Positions 8,390 through 18,707 of a stretch of DNA of 64,000 bases are shown here, in pieces. The position numbers and the translations under genes are program-made. A model generated the notes under the pieces. It saw only the letters and a list, made by a program, of their open reading frames with translations. It made no database searches and was not told the DNA's origin. This stretch comes from Chloracidobacterium sp. N. Its GTDB lineage: Bacteria > Acidobacteriota > Blastocatellia > Chloracidobacteriales > Chloracidobacteriaceae. The stretch is from positions 727,501 through 791,500 of the forward strand of contig NZ_CP072642.1 of assembly GCF_018304765.1 (NCBI RefSeq), written 5' to 3'. The number at the start of each line of letters is the position of its first letter. The stretch's first letter is position 1.

Positions 8390-9937
8390 TCACTGCGGAA
8401 GCCCCAGCCACTCGGCAAGCTGTTTGGCATGGTGCTCGATGTTGCGGAACATCTCGAACTGCTGGGGGTTCATCTGCCCGTACTCACCACGGTGTAACAG
8501 CTCGGCAAAGCCCAGAACCATCTGAAGTGAGGTACGCATGGCGGTCAACTGTTCGGGCGTGACCTGCAGGGCCGAAGCTGGGGCCGGTGGGGGCGCGAGG
8601 TCTTCCATCATCTGGGCAAATTCGGCGCGCAGGCGTGTTTCATCCCGGATGGCAAGGACGCGCCCGCCCGGCCATGGGTCTTGGGCGGGCAACTCCAGCA
8701 CCACGAACGAAGCCATCATGGACTGCCCGTCGGGAAGTGTCACGTTTGTTGAAAACTGCTGGACTTCAGACGTGACGGCCAGGTGTTCCCAGAGGGGGGC
8801 GTTGTCGCCACCGAGTTGCTGGCTGATGTCAAGCAGTGACCGCCCCAGCAGGTCCTGCCGTGGCGCGCCAAGCAGGTATTCGGCCATCGGGTTTACCTGC
8901 TGGAGGATGCCTTGGGCGTCGAGCACCATCAGGGCTTCATCGAGGTTTTCAATCAGCCAGTCTGACCAGCTTGCCGGTCGGGCATCTGGCACGCTGGCTG
9001 CGGCTGGTTCTGCCATCGGTGCTGCCAGCCCGGCGGTTGAAACCGGCGTTGCTGCACTTGTGGGGGGCATTGCCAGGGTGTCAGTGGGAGGAAATCCCCA
9101 GTCGTTGACGGGGGCTAGCGGCGCTTCCATGGGCGCTCCCTGGGGAAAACCTCCGGCTGCCGAAGCAAAATCCATCGGCGGTGGTGGCACGTAGGCGTTT
9201 TCTGCAGTGCTTTCGGCCAAGAAAGCTTCCACGGGCTGGGTGGTGGCCAGCGGCGCAGCCATGGGCGGTGCCGGAGTTGGCGGCATGCCGGCGTCCATCC
9301 TGTCATCCTGGGAGGGAAAATCTGCCACAGGGGAGGGGGCGGCAGGGGGTTCCGTGGGCGTCCAGCTCAGGTCAACCCTGCCGGAGACCTCGAAGGGAGC
9401 GACGGCCGGGGCAACCGGCGGGGCAGTGAGAAGCGCATCCGTCAGAACGTTTGCCGGGGCAACGTTGGGTGCTGGCACATCCGGTGGCAGGTCCAAAACG
9501 GGCACATCCACTGCCGGAGGGACAACAGGGGCCTTTTCGTCCAGCGATACGTCGAACCAGTCGCCATCGAGGGGGGCGGCGGTATCCATGGGCGGCGTCT
9601 TCCTTGCCGTGTCTGTCGTTGCCGGGGATGAGGCCGCCGCTCCAGGGGGGAGCACTGAGGCCAGAACATCATCGTAGCCATTGGCCGTCCCTTGCGGCGG
9701 TGTTTTGGGTGGAGTTGGTGGTGAAGGCTCGCGGTGTCCGCCAGTGAATTGACCGAGCAGGGACTGGACAACACTCCCGGAGGTCCGCACCGGAGGAGGC
9801 GGATGGTCGGCCGCGGCAACCGTGGGGGAGACTTCAACCGGAATGACAGGTTCTGTTTCCGGCCGGTCTTTGGGCGCTGCCGATGCGTCGGCAGCCTTGT
9901 TGCCGCGAATCACGTTGAGGAGCTTGCTTAAGTCCAT
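8390..9937 (-). CDS. Pro/Ala-rich protein with PAS domain and histidine-kinase-like dimerisation segment lacking the phospho-His
   Basis: About 515 residues. Roughly the first 320 are low-complexity, rich in Pro, Ala and Asp, and probably disordered. A PAS domain follows (WLIENLDEALMVLDAQG onward, with PMAEYLLG). The last 70 residues resemble a histidine-kinase DHp helix pair (GFAELLHRGEYGQMNP), but the place where HELRTP is expected reads TAMRTS, so the phospho-accepting His is absent, and there is no ATPase domain. The start at 9937 is chosen for a GGAGG site 5 bases upstream; a GTG at 9994 would add 19 residues. It lies 75 bp upstream of murE on the same strand. A role in envelope control is only suggested by position. 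Confidence 0.75.
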   Translation of the reverse strand: MDLSKLLNVIRGNKAADASAAPKDRPETEPVIPVEVSPTVAAADHPPPPVRTSGSVVQSLLGQFTGGHREPSPPTPPKTPPQGTANGYDDVLASVLPPGAAASSPATTDTARKTPPMDTAAPLDGDWFDVSLDEKAPVVPPAVDVPVLDLPPDVPAPNVAPANVLTDALLTAPPVAPAVAPFEVSGRVDLSWTPTEPPAAPSPVADFPSQDDRMDAGMPPTPAPPMAAPLATTQPVEAFLAESTAENAYVPPPPMDFASAAGGFPQGAPMEAPLAPVNDWGFPPTDTLAMPPTSAATPVSTAGLAAPMAEPAAASVPDARPASWSDWLIENLDEALMVLDAQGILQQVNPMAEYLLGAPRQDLLGRSLLDISQQLGGDNAPLWEHLAVTSEVQQFSTNVTLPDGQSMMASFVVLELPAQDPWPGGRVLAIRDETRLRAEFAQMMEDLAPPPAPASALQVTPEQLTAMRTSLQMVLGFAELLHRGEYGQMNPQQFEMFRNIEHHAKQLAEWLGLPQ

Positions 9938-10290
9938 CGAGGCCTCCGTCGCTGGTGCGCCGGTGGGGTTGGAATCTTTTGAGGGAGGTGACACCCCGTG
10001 GTGTATCCCGTTGTGTGAAGACTAACTTGGTGGTGATATGGCCTGTGGTATCGTCTGGAATGGTTATTTCATTTGTTTTACAACGGCGTACCCGTCGCCC
10101 GGGCCCCACCGCCAGGCGACGATATGGACATCCGTCGGTAAGGACAGAAAAACAATAGCCAAGTCTGAAGCCGTCACGAGTATAAATGACCGGTATTCAC
10201 CCTACAAGTCTTGGCCTGTGATTTGTCCAGTCACCACGTGATGCATCAAGACAAAGCTGCAATATCCATGGATTTTTCGGAGTGATGGCG
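9938..10290. other. Divergent intergenic region between the PAS-protein gene and greA
   Basis: About 350 bp without a convincing gene. It separates two diverging transcription units and must hold both promoters, but I could not assign -35/-10 pairs with confidence. The stretch around 10020-10260 is visibly richer in A and T than the flanking genes, which fits a promoter region. Confidence 0.5.
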
Positions 10291-10764
10291 ATGAATGTCA
10301 GGGAAAAACTCGAAGCGGAGCTACGGCAGCTCGAACAGGAACTGAAGGTTGATCTTCCGCGCGAACTGCAACGGGCGGCGGCCTATGGCGATCTGCGCGA
10401 AAACGGGGAATATCAGGCGGCGCGCGAGCGGGTCCGGCTGGTTGGGGCGCGGGTCGCGGAGCTGCACCAGCGGCTGGCGGCACTGGCCACCATCAATCTT
10501 GATTCGTTGCCCCGGGACCGGGCGGCGTATGGTTCCACGCTGCGGGTGCTTGACCTCGATAAGGATGTCGAAGTGACCTACCGCCTGGTCATGCCGGAGG
10601 AAGCTGATGTCTCGCAGGGCCTGATTTCAACCTCCTCCCCCCTGGGGCGGGGCTTTATGGGCAAGCAGGCCGGCGATGAAGTCGAAGTGCAAACACCCCA
10701 GGGCCTGCGCCACTTCGAGATTCTGAGTCTGCGCACCATCCACGATGACGACTCCACCACTTGA
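10291..10764 (+). CDS. greA: Transcript cleavage/elongation factor GreA
   Basis: GreA binds RNA polymerase through its secondary channel and stimulates cleavage of backtracked RNA. The 157-residue protein has the usual length: an N-terminal antiparallel coiled coil (about residues 1-75) containing AAAYGDLRENGEYQAARE with the conserved acidic tip, then the C-terminal FKBP-like domain with SSPLGRGFMGKQAGDEVEV. GTG at 10282 and ATG at 10285 are in frame, but the GGAG at 10279-10282 is correctly spaced (8 bases) only for the ATG at 10291. It is a single-gene unit. Confidence 0.93.
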   Translation: MNVREKLEAELRQLEQELKVDLPRELQRAAAYGDLRENGEYQAARERVRLVGARVAELHQRLAALATINLDSLPRDRAAYGSTLRVLDLDKDVEVTYRLVMPEEADVSQGLISTSSPLGRGFMGKQAGDEVEVQTPQGLRHFEILSLRTIHDDDSTT

Positions 10765-10796
10765 GGCGGCCTGCGGCCGGGACGGTTTCCCACGTG

Positions 10797-10852
10797 GCGA
10801 GCAGCGAGTGGCGAGCAGCGAGTGGCGAGCAGCGAGCAGCGAGTGGCGAGTA
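10797..10852. repeat. Heptanucleotide tandem repeat, eight copies of GCGAG(C/T)(A/G)
   Basis: Eight uninterrupted heptamers of the form GCGAGCA or GCGAGTG (the last GCGAGTA) follow the greA stop by about 30 bp and precede the lytic transglycosylase promoter. The unit count is the kind that varies by slippage. It lies outside any convincing gene. Confidence 0.85.
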
Positions 10853-10897
10853 GGTTAAGTCTGCTGTGGCTGGGACGGTTGCCCATCCTGCCGGCGG

Positions 10898-10926
10898 TTG
10901 ACAGTCCCGGACCTGACACCTAGACT
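10898..10926 (+). promoter_or_regulatory. Strong sigma-70-type promoter for the lytic transglycosylase gene
   Basis: A perfect -35 hexamer TTGACA (10898-10903) is followed after exactly 17 bases by TAGACT (10921-10926, four of six matches to TATAAT). The ATG at 10950 is 23 bases downstream of the -10, so the leader would be short. Confidence 0.7.
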
Positions 10927-10949
10927 GCCCGGCATCGAAGACTTGGCTT

Positions 10950-11942
10950 ATGACGAACCGAACGATGCAATGGGCCGTGGGGCCCGGGCAGTCGCGGCGC
11001 AACCGGCCCGCGTTGTGGCTGATGTCACCCCTGATTTTGCTGGCTGGTCTCTGCCTGACGAATGCTCCGGTGCCCGCCCAAGGAACGGCGCAGGGAACAG
11101 GGACACAACCGCGAATGCACACGAATGATGACTTTCGCGTGCCGCGTACGCTTCCGGTGTCACCGGAAGCGCCAACACCGGTTTCAACCGACGCGCCGGC
11201 CTCTCCGGCGCTGGCTTCGTCTGCCAACCTGCCGGCTGGCGAAACGGCGACACCACCGGGTGAAACGCCGGGGGAAGCCGTCTCCACCAGTGGCGCGGCC
11301 AGTGACACGGCCCGGGAAACACCGCTGTCTGAGCTCGTGGCGCGGCAGGATGCCAATGGCACGTGGATTCTGGTCAGTCGTTCCCTGCCGCCACCTGAGC
11401 CCGGAAAGCTGGTGTCGGCTGAGCCGCTGACGCCCATTTCGACTGGCAAGCCGGAACTCGATGCCGTGATTATGGAAATGGCCACCAAGTACGGCGTCGA
11501 TCCACGCCTGATTGTCGAGGTCATCCGCCAGGAGTCCGGTTTCAATCCCTACGCGGTCTCGCCGGCCGGGGCCAAAGGGCTGATGCAGTTGATTGACGGG
11601 ACGGCCGCCCGGATGGGAACGCGCAATGTCTTCGACGTGCGCCAGAACATCGAAGGCGGAGTCAAGTACCTCCGCCTGCTGCTGGATATGTTCAGTGGCG
11701 ATGTCTCGCTGGCGCTGGCCGGGTACAATGCTGGCGAACATCGCGTGATTCGCAGCGGTTATCAGGTGCCCAACATCACCGAGACGCGCCACTATGTCAA
11801 AACCATCATGGCGCGCTATGGCAGGTCCTCCCATCGGGTTGCCAGGCCCAAGCCGAACGCCGCGCCGGTTCCCGATGAGCCACCCCCGCCGCCCTTGCGC
11901 GTCTTCGTTCAGGACGGCGTTGTTCTGCTGACCAACCGCTGA
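10950..11942 (+). CDS. Secreted lytic transglycosylase (SLT domain)
   Basis: A 330-residue exported murein lytic enzyme that cleaves the glycan backbone and leaves 1,6-anhydro-MurNAc ends. A positively charged N-terminus is followed by a hydrophobic signal segment (about residues 21-43), ending near APVPAQG. Residues 45-165 are a Pro/Thr/Ala-rich linker. The SLT domain covers about 168-290, with the catalytic glutamate E195 in VIRQESGFNP, then SPAGAKGLMQL and the ALAGYNAGE motif. A single good promoter precedes it. It is transcribed towards moxR. Confidence 0.93.
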   Translation: MTNRTMQWAVGPGQSRRNRPALWLMSPLILLAGLCLTNAPVPAQGTAQGTGTQPRMHTNDDFRVPRTLPVSPEAPTPVSTDAPASPALASSANLPAGETATPPGETPGEAVSTSGAASDTARETPLSELVARQDANGTWILVSRSLPPPEPGKLVSAEPLTPISTGKPELDAVIMEMATKYGVDPRLIVEVIRQESGFNPYAVSPAGAKGLMQLIDGTAARMGTRNVFDVRQNIEGGVKYLRLLLDMFSGDVSLALAGYNAGEHRVIRSGYQVPNITETRHYVKTIMARYGRSSHRVARPKPNAAPVPDEPPPPPLRVFVQDGVVLLTNR

Positions 11943-12032
11943 TCAGGCTTACCGCTCAGGATTGCTGCGCCGGCGAATGCCCCGACTGTGGCCGGTGCCT
12001 GTGCCCCTTTTGGATGTGTCCACTGCCGGGGA

Positions 12033-13010
<978 letters not shown>

Positions 13011-13248
13011 CGTTCAGTTACTCACTTTCTTGCGGACGGGATATTCCTGCTGGTGTATGACTTTGAATGTACGTCATACCATGCCGCTGACCAGTCTCGC
13101 AGCACACAGTTGCCGTCTGGCGTTGTCGTAAGGGGCATCCGGCGTGCGGCCGTGGGAAGGTTATGGACCGGAAGGTTGCGGGCGAAGGGACGGCGAGACA
13201 TCCAAGGAAGCCTTCACCTTGAGGTCTTCACCTGGAGGGAAGGGAGCT

Positions 13249-13617
13249 ATGGCGACGTTTGAAATCCGTGATGGACAACTGGCGTTGAAGTTTTCCCCGC
13301 TGGAGAAGCTGGGCGGTTTGCGTTCCGGCGCTACCGTCGGACTCGAGGACATCCAGGCGGTTGAGAAAGTGGATGATCCGTGGGATATCCTCGATGGCCT
13401 GCGCTTTGGCACCGGCATCCCGTGGGTCATTGTGCTGGGGACGATGCTCCGGCAGGGCGGCAACGATGTGGTGGCTGTGTACCGCCGGGACCCGGCGGTT
13501 GTCGTCACCTTGCGGCCTGGCGCGCCCTACCAGCGTCTCATTGCCACCGTGCCACAGCCGGAGCAGGTTGTGGCTACCCTCCAGACCGCTCTGAAAAACG
13601 AACGCAGGAAAACCTGA
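13249..13617 (+). CDS. Small protein with a PH-like domain fold signature, function unknown
   Basis: 122 residues, no signal peptide or membrane helix evident. The alternating beta-strand pattern (FEIRDGQLALKF, VVAVYRRDPAVVVTL) and a final helix (PEQVVATLQTAL) resemble small bacterial pleckstrin-homology-like domains, but this is pattern recognition only. The ATG at 13249 is chosen because a purine-rich site with GGAGG lies just upstream (13233-13246). It diverges from moxR across 238 bp. Confidence 0.65.
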   Translation: MATFEIRDGQLALKFSPLEKLGGLRSGATVGLEDIQAVEKVDDPWDILDGLRFGTGIPWVIVLGTMLRQGGNDVVAVYRRDPAVVVTLRPGAPYQRLIATVPQPEQVVATLQTALKNERRKT

Positions 13618-14228
13618 CAAGAAAGCCTGAACTGGTGCGCTACTTTATGCTGCGCGACTGGTTGGGGGAACGACTTGGGTTGTGAGGCGTTGGTTTGCTG
13701 AATTTCCACTTCCGCCTGCCCACACTGCAAGTGATTGGTGAAAGCACCGCTTGGGCACTCACCGTCTGTCTGCAAACATCTCTGTCAGCACCCCTGGCAC
13801 CGCCCGTCCTGTCTCACGGGTCCTCACTCCAAGTCGCCTGACCAGGCGTTCCCTGTCCACCGTCCGCAACTGATCCAAAACCACCTGTCCTTCTTTCCCC
13901 CCAAACCGGCACTTCACTCGCGTGGGGTACTCCCGCCCCTTCGTCCACGAAGCATACTGGTTGTGGATGCCAGTGGTGGCAACCCGAAGCTTGCTACACC
14001 GGGCAACATACTGGGCCGGCTGTGGTGAGCAGCCCGGCTGTCTGCTGGCGTGATTCGGTGATGCCGTCAGCCAAAGTCCATGCCGCTGGGTCCAGGGTGG
14101 TTCGGCTGCTCAGCCACCTTGAGACCGCTTCGGGCACTTTTGGCACTGGTTCCGTGGCGCTAAGCTTGAGCACGTCGGGTAACGTCCGCAGTTCGTTGCA
14201 CAGCACGTCCAAAGGCTGGCATCACACC
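13618..14228. other. 610-bp stretch holding only a toxin-gene remnant
   Basis: Between the small PH-like gene and the glycosyltransferase gene there is no intact gene that I can support. The only recognisable content is a MazF-like fragment on the minus strand (separate entry). Open frames on both strands here show no family signature. Confidence 0.6.
13759..13980 (-). pseudogene. Remnant of a MazF/PemK-type endoribonuclease toxin gene (C-terminal part)
   Basis: Reading the minus strand from about 13980 to the TGA at 13759-13761 gives a stretch containing YPTRVKCRFGGKEGQVVLDQ, then LRTVDRERLVRRLG and a final LTEMFADRR. This is the typical C-terminal half of MazF/PemK-family mRNA interferases. 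Upstream in this frame only GIHNQYAS looks family-like. The N-terminal strand (usually RGEIWWVDF) and the RPAVVV segment are missing in all frames, and no antitoxin gene is adjacent, so it appears truncated and inactive. The frame has no start codon of its own at the homology boundary. Confidence 0.75.
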
Positions 14229-15383
14229 ATGGAACTTCTGCTTCAAAGCCTGGCCATCGTGACCGGTGCCGTTCTGGTGGCTTCGCTGGTTGCCCTTGGG
14301 CGCGGCAACCGGGCCATCCGCTTTCTGGCGGATGCCGTCGGGCCGGATGTCCGCCCACAGGCGACCGTCAGCATCATTGTCGCGGCCCGCAATGAAGCCG
14401 ACACCATCGAGCCGGCGCTGCGGTCACTGCTGGCCCAGGACCATCCGGGGCTGGACATCATCGTGGTCAATGACCGTTCCACCGATGCCACCGGCGACGT
14501 TCTGGCCTGCCTTCAGCGTGAGTTCCCGGCGCTCAAAACCGTGACCGTCACCGCGCTGCCTTCCGGCTGGCTGGGAAAAAATCACGCCCACTGGGTCGGA
14601 GCGCAGGCAGCCACCGGCGATTTCCTGCTCTTTACCGATGCCGACATCATCATGCACCCCAGCGCCGTGCGCCGTGCTGTGGCCTTTGCCCTTGCCGAAG
14701 GCCTTGACCACGTCGCCGTCGGGCCCGAGGTCCCCCTGCCCGGCTTCTGGCTGACGGCCTTTCTCGGCACCTTCACGATGTGTTTCTCGATGTTTGTGCG
14801 TCCGTGGCGGGCGCGCGACCCGCGCAGTACGGTCTTTGTCGGCATTGGTGCATTCAATCTCGTCCGCCGCACGGCCTACGAGCGCGCCGGTACGCACGCT
14901 GCCATTCGGATGCGGCCCGATGACGACATGAAACTTGGCAAAATCATCAAGCTGGCCGGCGGACGACAGGAACTGGTGGCCGGCAAGGAACTGCTGTCCG
15001 TCACCTGGTATCACTCCCTGGGCGAACTCATCCGGGGGCTTGAAAAGAACACTTTTGCCGGTATGGATTACAACCTGGCGCTGGCTGTCGCCGGGCCGCT
15101 CACGCTGTTTCTGCTGTTTGTCTGGCCCTGCCTGGCGCTGCTGGTGACAAGCGGCTGGGTGTGGCCGGTCAACCTGCTCAACGTCGGGCTGGGGCTGGCG
15201 CTCTATGCCGACAACTCGCTGCGGTACGGCGTCCGGTGGCGACACGTCCCGCTCTTTCCGCTGACCGTCCTGCTGATGATGTTCATCGTGTGGAATGCCA
15301 CCCTGCGAACCCTTCTGGGGCGCGGCATCACCTGGCGCGGCACGTATTATTCTCTCGCCGAACTCAAGGCGAATCGGGTCTAG
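14229..15383 (+). CDS. Membrane-bound family 2 glycosyltransferase
   Basis: 384 residues. One N-terminal membrane helix (residues 1-24) is followed by a cytoplasmic GT2 domain with SIIVAARNEADTI, VVNDRSTDAT, the donor-metal motif FTDADI, and the acceptor-region RPDDDMKLG. Three or four membrane helices follow at the C-terminus. The architecture matches enzymes that glycosylate lipid-like acceptors such as carotenoids or hopanoids (CrtQ- or HpnI-like), but the acceptor cannot be named from sequence alone. The start at 14229 drops a long upstream extension with no homology. The gene converges with msrP, 26 bp between stops. Confidence 0.85.
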   Translation: MELLLQSLAIVTGAVLVASLVALGRGNRAIRFLADAVGPDVRPQATVSIIVAARNEADTIEPALRSLLAQDHPGLDIIVVNDRSTDATGDVLACLQREFPALKTVTVTALPSGWLGKNHAHWVGAQAATGDFLLFTDADIIMHPSAVRRAVAFALAEGLDHVAVGPEVPLPGFWLTAFLGTFTMCFSMFVRPWRARDPRSTVFVGIGAFNLVRRTAYERAGTHAAIRMRPDDDMKLGKIIKLAGGRQELVAGKELLSVTWYHSLGELIRGLEKNTFAGMDYNLALAVAGPLTLFLLFVWPCLALLVTSGWVWPVNLLNVGLGLALYADNSLRYGVRWRHVPLFPLTVLLMMFIVWNATLRTLLGRGITWRGTYYSLAELKANRV

Positions 15384-15409
15384 GCTGCCTTCTGAATGCG
15401 GGGCGGCGT

Positions 15410-16387
15410 TCAGTAGAAGGTTCTCAGGTCCATGCCGGCATAAAGATGCGCTACCTGGTCGGCGTAGCCGTTGAACAGCAGGGTCGGCCGTCGGGTGAGC
15501 TCACCAATGCGCCGTTCGGTGGCCTGGCTCCACCGGGGATGACTCACCGCCGGATTGACGTTGGCATAAAAGCCGTATTCACGCGGTACGGTTTCGCGCC
15601 AGGTCGTGCGTGGCATGCGGGGCGTCAGCACAATGCGCACCACCGACTTGATGCTTTTGAAGCCATACTTCCACGGCACAACCAACCGCAGCGGGGCGCC
15701 GTTCTGGTTGGGCAGGGTTTTGCCGTACAAGCCCACAGCAAGCAGCGTCAGCGGATGCAAGGCTTCATCCAGCCGCAGCCCTTCACGGTAGGGCCAGTCG
15801 AGCAGCCGCCCGCGTTGCAGGGGAAACTGTTTCGGATCGTGCAGGGTCTCGAACGCCACGAACTGCGCCCTGCCCAGTGGCTCGACCAGGTTGAGCAGGG
15901 AAGCCAGCGGAAAGCCCACCCAGGGAATGACCATGGACCAGCCTTCGACACAGCGAAGCCGGTACACCCGGTCTTCAAGCGGAAAGCGGCGCAGAAGATC
16001 GTCTATGTCGAAGGTCTGGGGACGCTGGACATCGCCTTCAACCGTCACCGTCCAGGGGCGTGTCACCAGCGCGCGGGCTTCATAGGCCACATCGTGCTTG
16101 GAGGTCGAAAACTCATAGAAGTTGTTGTAGTGCGTGATGTCGTCGTAGTCCGTCGGCGGCTCGTCAGTCGTCAGACGCCGGTCGCCGACGGGCGCCGTCA
16201 CCAGCGAACGCGGTCCGGGCCCCGCCGGTGGGCGGCGCGTCGCACCGGCAAAGAGATGATACAGCCCGGCGGTGGCGGCCAGTGAACCTGCCGCCACCAG
16301 ACCCTGCAGCACCGTCCGCCGCCCGAAATACAGCCGTTCGGGTGTGATTTCCGAGCCTTTGATGTCGGCGGGCCGTTTGATGAGCAT
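15410..16387 (-). CDS. msrP: Periplasmic methionine-sulfoxide reductase, molybdopterin subunit
   Basis: MsrP (formerly YedY) is a Mo-molybdopterin enzyme that repairs oxidised methionines in periplasmic proteins. From the ATG at 16387 it has 325 residues. A twin-arginine leader ([13 protein letters not shown], residues 22-34) precedes the sulfite-oxidase-fold domain. The molybdenum-ligating cysteine is C146 in [10 protein letters not shown], and [19 protein letters not shown] is the family signature. The membrane haem partner MsrQ is not adjacent. It lies 20 bp downstream of the oligopeptidase gene on the same strand. Confidence 0.94.
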   Translation of the reverse strand: MLIKRPADIKGSEITPERLYFGRRTVLQGLVAAGSLAATAGLYHLFAGATRRPPAGPGPRSLVTAPVGDRRLTTDEPPTDYDDITHYNNFYEFSTSKHDVAYEARALVTRPWTVTVEGDVQRPQTFDIDDLLRRFPLEDRVYRLRCVEGWSMVIPWVGFPLASLLNLVEPLGRAQFVAFETLHDPKQFPLQRGRLLDWPYREGLRLDEALHPLTLLAVGLYGKTLPNQNGAPLRLVVPWKYGFKSIKSVVRIVLTPRMPRTTWRETVPREYGFYANVNPAVSHPRWSQATERRIGELTRRPTLLFNGYADQVAHLYAGMDLRTFY

Positions 16388-16407
16388 AGTTGGGACCGCC
16401 GCCCGGC

Positions 16408-18597
16408 TTACTTCCCGATGCCAAGCTGCGTGAGCAGAAACGTGTAGTAAAACGCCGTTTCGCGCAAGGCATCGTAGCGTCCTGACGCACCGCCGTGCCC
16501 GGCGCCCATGTTGGTTTTGAGCAGCAGCAGACGGTCGTCTTTTTTGAGCGTCCGCAGCTTGGCCACGTATTTGGCCGGCTCCCAGTAGGCCACCTGACTG
16601 TCGTTGAGCGCCGTGATGACAAGCATGGCCGGATAGTTTCCGGGCTGAAGGTTGTCGTAGGGCGAATACGAGCGCATGTAGTCGTAAGCCGCCTTCTCGT
16701 TCGGGTTGCCCCACTCGATGTATTCCCCGGTCGTCAGCGGCAGGGTTGGATCGAGCATGGTGTTCATCACGTCCACGAAGGGCACCTGCGAAATGACCAC
16801 GCGGAACAGATCGGGGCGCATGTTCGTCACGGCGCCCATGAGCAACCCGCCGGCGCTGCCGCCCTGAATCGCCAGATGCGCCGGCGAGGTGTACTTCTCC
16901 CGGATGAGAAACTCGGCACAGGCGATGAAGTCGGTGAAGGTGTTTTTCTTCTGCATCAGCTTGCCCTGCTCATGCCATTCCTCACCCATTTCGCCGCCAC
17001 CGCGAATGTGGGCAACCGCAAAGATCATTCCCCGGTTGAGCAGGGACAGCCGGTTGGAGGAAAAACCATCGGGAATCGAGACGCCATAGCTCCCGTAGCC
17101 GTACAGCAGCGTGGGGTTTTTGCCGGTTCGCCGCAGACCTTTCCGGTAGGTGACGGTGAGCGGGATTTTCACGCCATCGGATGCGGTCGCAAACAGGCGC
17201 TTTGTGACGTACTGCGTCTTGTCATAACCGCCGACAACTTCATTCTGCTTGAGCAGGGTTTGCTGGCGCGTAGCCAGGTCGTACTCATAGACCGAGCGCG
17301 GTGTGATGGGCGACTCATAGGCATAGCGGAATCTGGTGGTTTCAAATTCGGCATTCGTTGCGCCCCCGACGGCATAAGCCGGTTCAGGAAAGGCAATGAG
17401 GTGTGATTTGCCCTGCTCCAGATCAAACACGGTGAACTTCTGAAGACCATCCTCCCGCGTCGTCACAACGGCATGCCGGGTAAACAGGTCAATGGACTCA
17501 ATCTTGACCTTGGGATTGTGCGGGACGAATTCACGCCAGTTGGATTTGGACGGATCACTGACCGGAGCGCGTACGATGCGGAAGTTTTTGCCGCCATCCT
17601 GCGTCAGAATGAACCACTCACCGTTGCGGTGCTCGGCGAAGTAGCGGATGCCTTCGGTACGGGGAAAAAGCACCTGAAACGTTCCCTGTGGCTGGTCACT
17701 GGGCAGGTAACGGACTTCACTTGTCGTCGAACTGATGGAGAGCAGCGTGAGATATTTCCGGTCACGGGTACGGTCAAGTCCCAGGTTGTAGAGTTCGTCG
17801 GTTTCTTCAAAGATTTCTTCGGTTTTGCCGCCCAGGGTGTGCCGGAAAAGCTTGTTGGAGCGCTTGGTCACCGGGTCTTCAATGATCAGAAACAGGGTCT
17901 GGTTGTCGGCCGCCCACTCGACGCTTGTGACGCGCTCGGCGGTGTCCGGCAGGTGCTCGCCGGTGGTCAAATCCTTGATGTGGAGCTTGTACTGGCGATA
18001 GCCCGTTTCATCCGTTGTGTAGGCCAGCCGCCGGCCGTCGTCGCTGACAGCAAATGCCCCCAACGCCATGAAGGATTTGCCTTCGGCAAGTTGGTTGAGG
18101 TCAACGAGGATTTCTTCCGGGGCATCGAGTGAACCTTTTTTGCGGCAATAAATGGGATACTGTTTGCCCTGTTCGGTGCGGTAGTAGTAGAAAAAGTTGC
18201 GGTACAGATAGGGAACGCTGAGGTCGGTTTCCTTGATACGCGCCAGCATTTCCTGGTACAGCTTGTCCTCGAATGCCTTGTGCGGCGCCAGGACACGTTC
18301 CGTGTAGGCATTTTCGGCTTCGAGGTAAGCAATCACTTCCGGGTTCTGACGTTTGTCATCGCGCAGCCAGAAGTAGTCATCCACGCGCCGGTCGCCATGC
18401 AGCTCGAAAACGCGCGGTTCCGTTTTGGCAATGGGTGGTGTCGGACGGGTTGTTTGTGCCATGACTGCAAGTGAGGCCGTGACCACCACGGCAATAAGCT
18501 GACAGGTGAAGGGTTTGTGGGTGAGGTAACGCACGGCGTCGAACCTTTCTGGAAAGAACGGTCTGGGCAGTGAAAGGCGGCCGACCGGGGCCGCCAC
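16408..18597 (-). CDS. ptrB: Oligopeptidase B-like serine peptidase (S9A)
   Basis: A 729-residue prolyl-oligopeptidase-family enzyme. The N-terminal half is the seven-bladed propeller that limits access to short peptides; the C-terminal alpha/beta-hydrolase domain contains [16 protein letters not shown], the nucleophile GGSAGG, the Asp-loop ALNDSQV and the catalytic His in GHGGASGR. The order and spacing match oligopeptidase B, which cleaves after basic residues. Unlike cytosolic PtrB, the N-terminus carries a basic stretch and a hydrophobic segment ([17 protein letters not shown]), so it may be exported. It probably shares a transcript with msrP. Confidence 0.92.
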   Translation of the reverse strand: MAAPVGRLSLPRPFFPERFDAVRYLTHKPFTCQLIAVVVTASLAVMAQTTRPTPPIAKTEPRVFELHGDRRVDDYFWLRDDKRQNPEVIAYLEAENAYTERVLAPHKAFEDKLYQEMLARIKETDLSVPYLYRNFFYYYRTEQGKQYPIYCRKKGSLDAPEEILVDLNQLAEGKSFMALGAFAVSDDGRRLAYTTDETGYRQYKLHIKDLTTGEHLPDTAERVTSVEWAADNQTLFLIIEDPVTKRSNKLFRHTLGGKTEEIFEETDELYNLGLDRTRDRKYLTLLSISSTTSEVRYLPSDQPQGTFQVLFPRTEGIRYFAEHRNGEWFILTQDGGKNFRIVRAPVSDPSKSNWREFVPHNPKVKIESIDLFTRHAVVTTREDGLQKFTVFDLEQGKSHLIAFPEPAYAVGGATNAEFETTRFRYAYESPITPRSVYEYDLATRQQTLLKQNEVVGGYDKTQYVTKRLFATASDGVKIPLTVTYRKGLRRTGKNPTLLYGYGSYGVSIPDGFSSNRLSLLNRGMIFAVAHIRGGGEMGEEWHEQGKLMQKKNTFTDFIACAEFLIREKYTSPAHLAIQGGSAGGLLMGAVTNMRPDLFRVVISQVPFVDVMNTMLDPTLPLTTGEYIEWGNPNEKAAYDYMRSYSPYDNLQPGNYPAMLVITALNDSQVAYWEPAKYVAKLRTLKKDDRLLLLKTNMGAGHGGASGRYDALRETAFYYTFLLTQLGIGK

Positions 18598-18652
18598 ATG
18601 CGGTCATGGAAAATCACACCCGGACGGCGCGTGCAAGTCAGACCGGCTGCCG

Positions 18653-18681
18653 TTGACACCCGCCGGTGGCTTTACGATAGT
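18653..18681 (+). promoter_or_regulatory. Candidate sigma-70 promoter for phoH
   Basis: TTGACA (18653-18658), a 17-base spacer and GATAGT (18676-18681) lie just upstream of phoH and point in its direction. The -35 is perfect; the -10 matches at four of six positions. Confidence 0.5.
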
Positions 18682-18707
18682 AGCCGGCAGGTCAAACCGA
18701 TTGAATT

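Noticed and set aside
13994-14212. A 72-codon minus-strand frame just upstream of the mazF remnant
   Set aside because: Considered as the missing toxin N-terminus, an antitoxin or a transposase end, but it has no motif of any of these.
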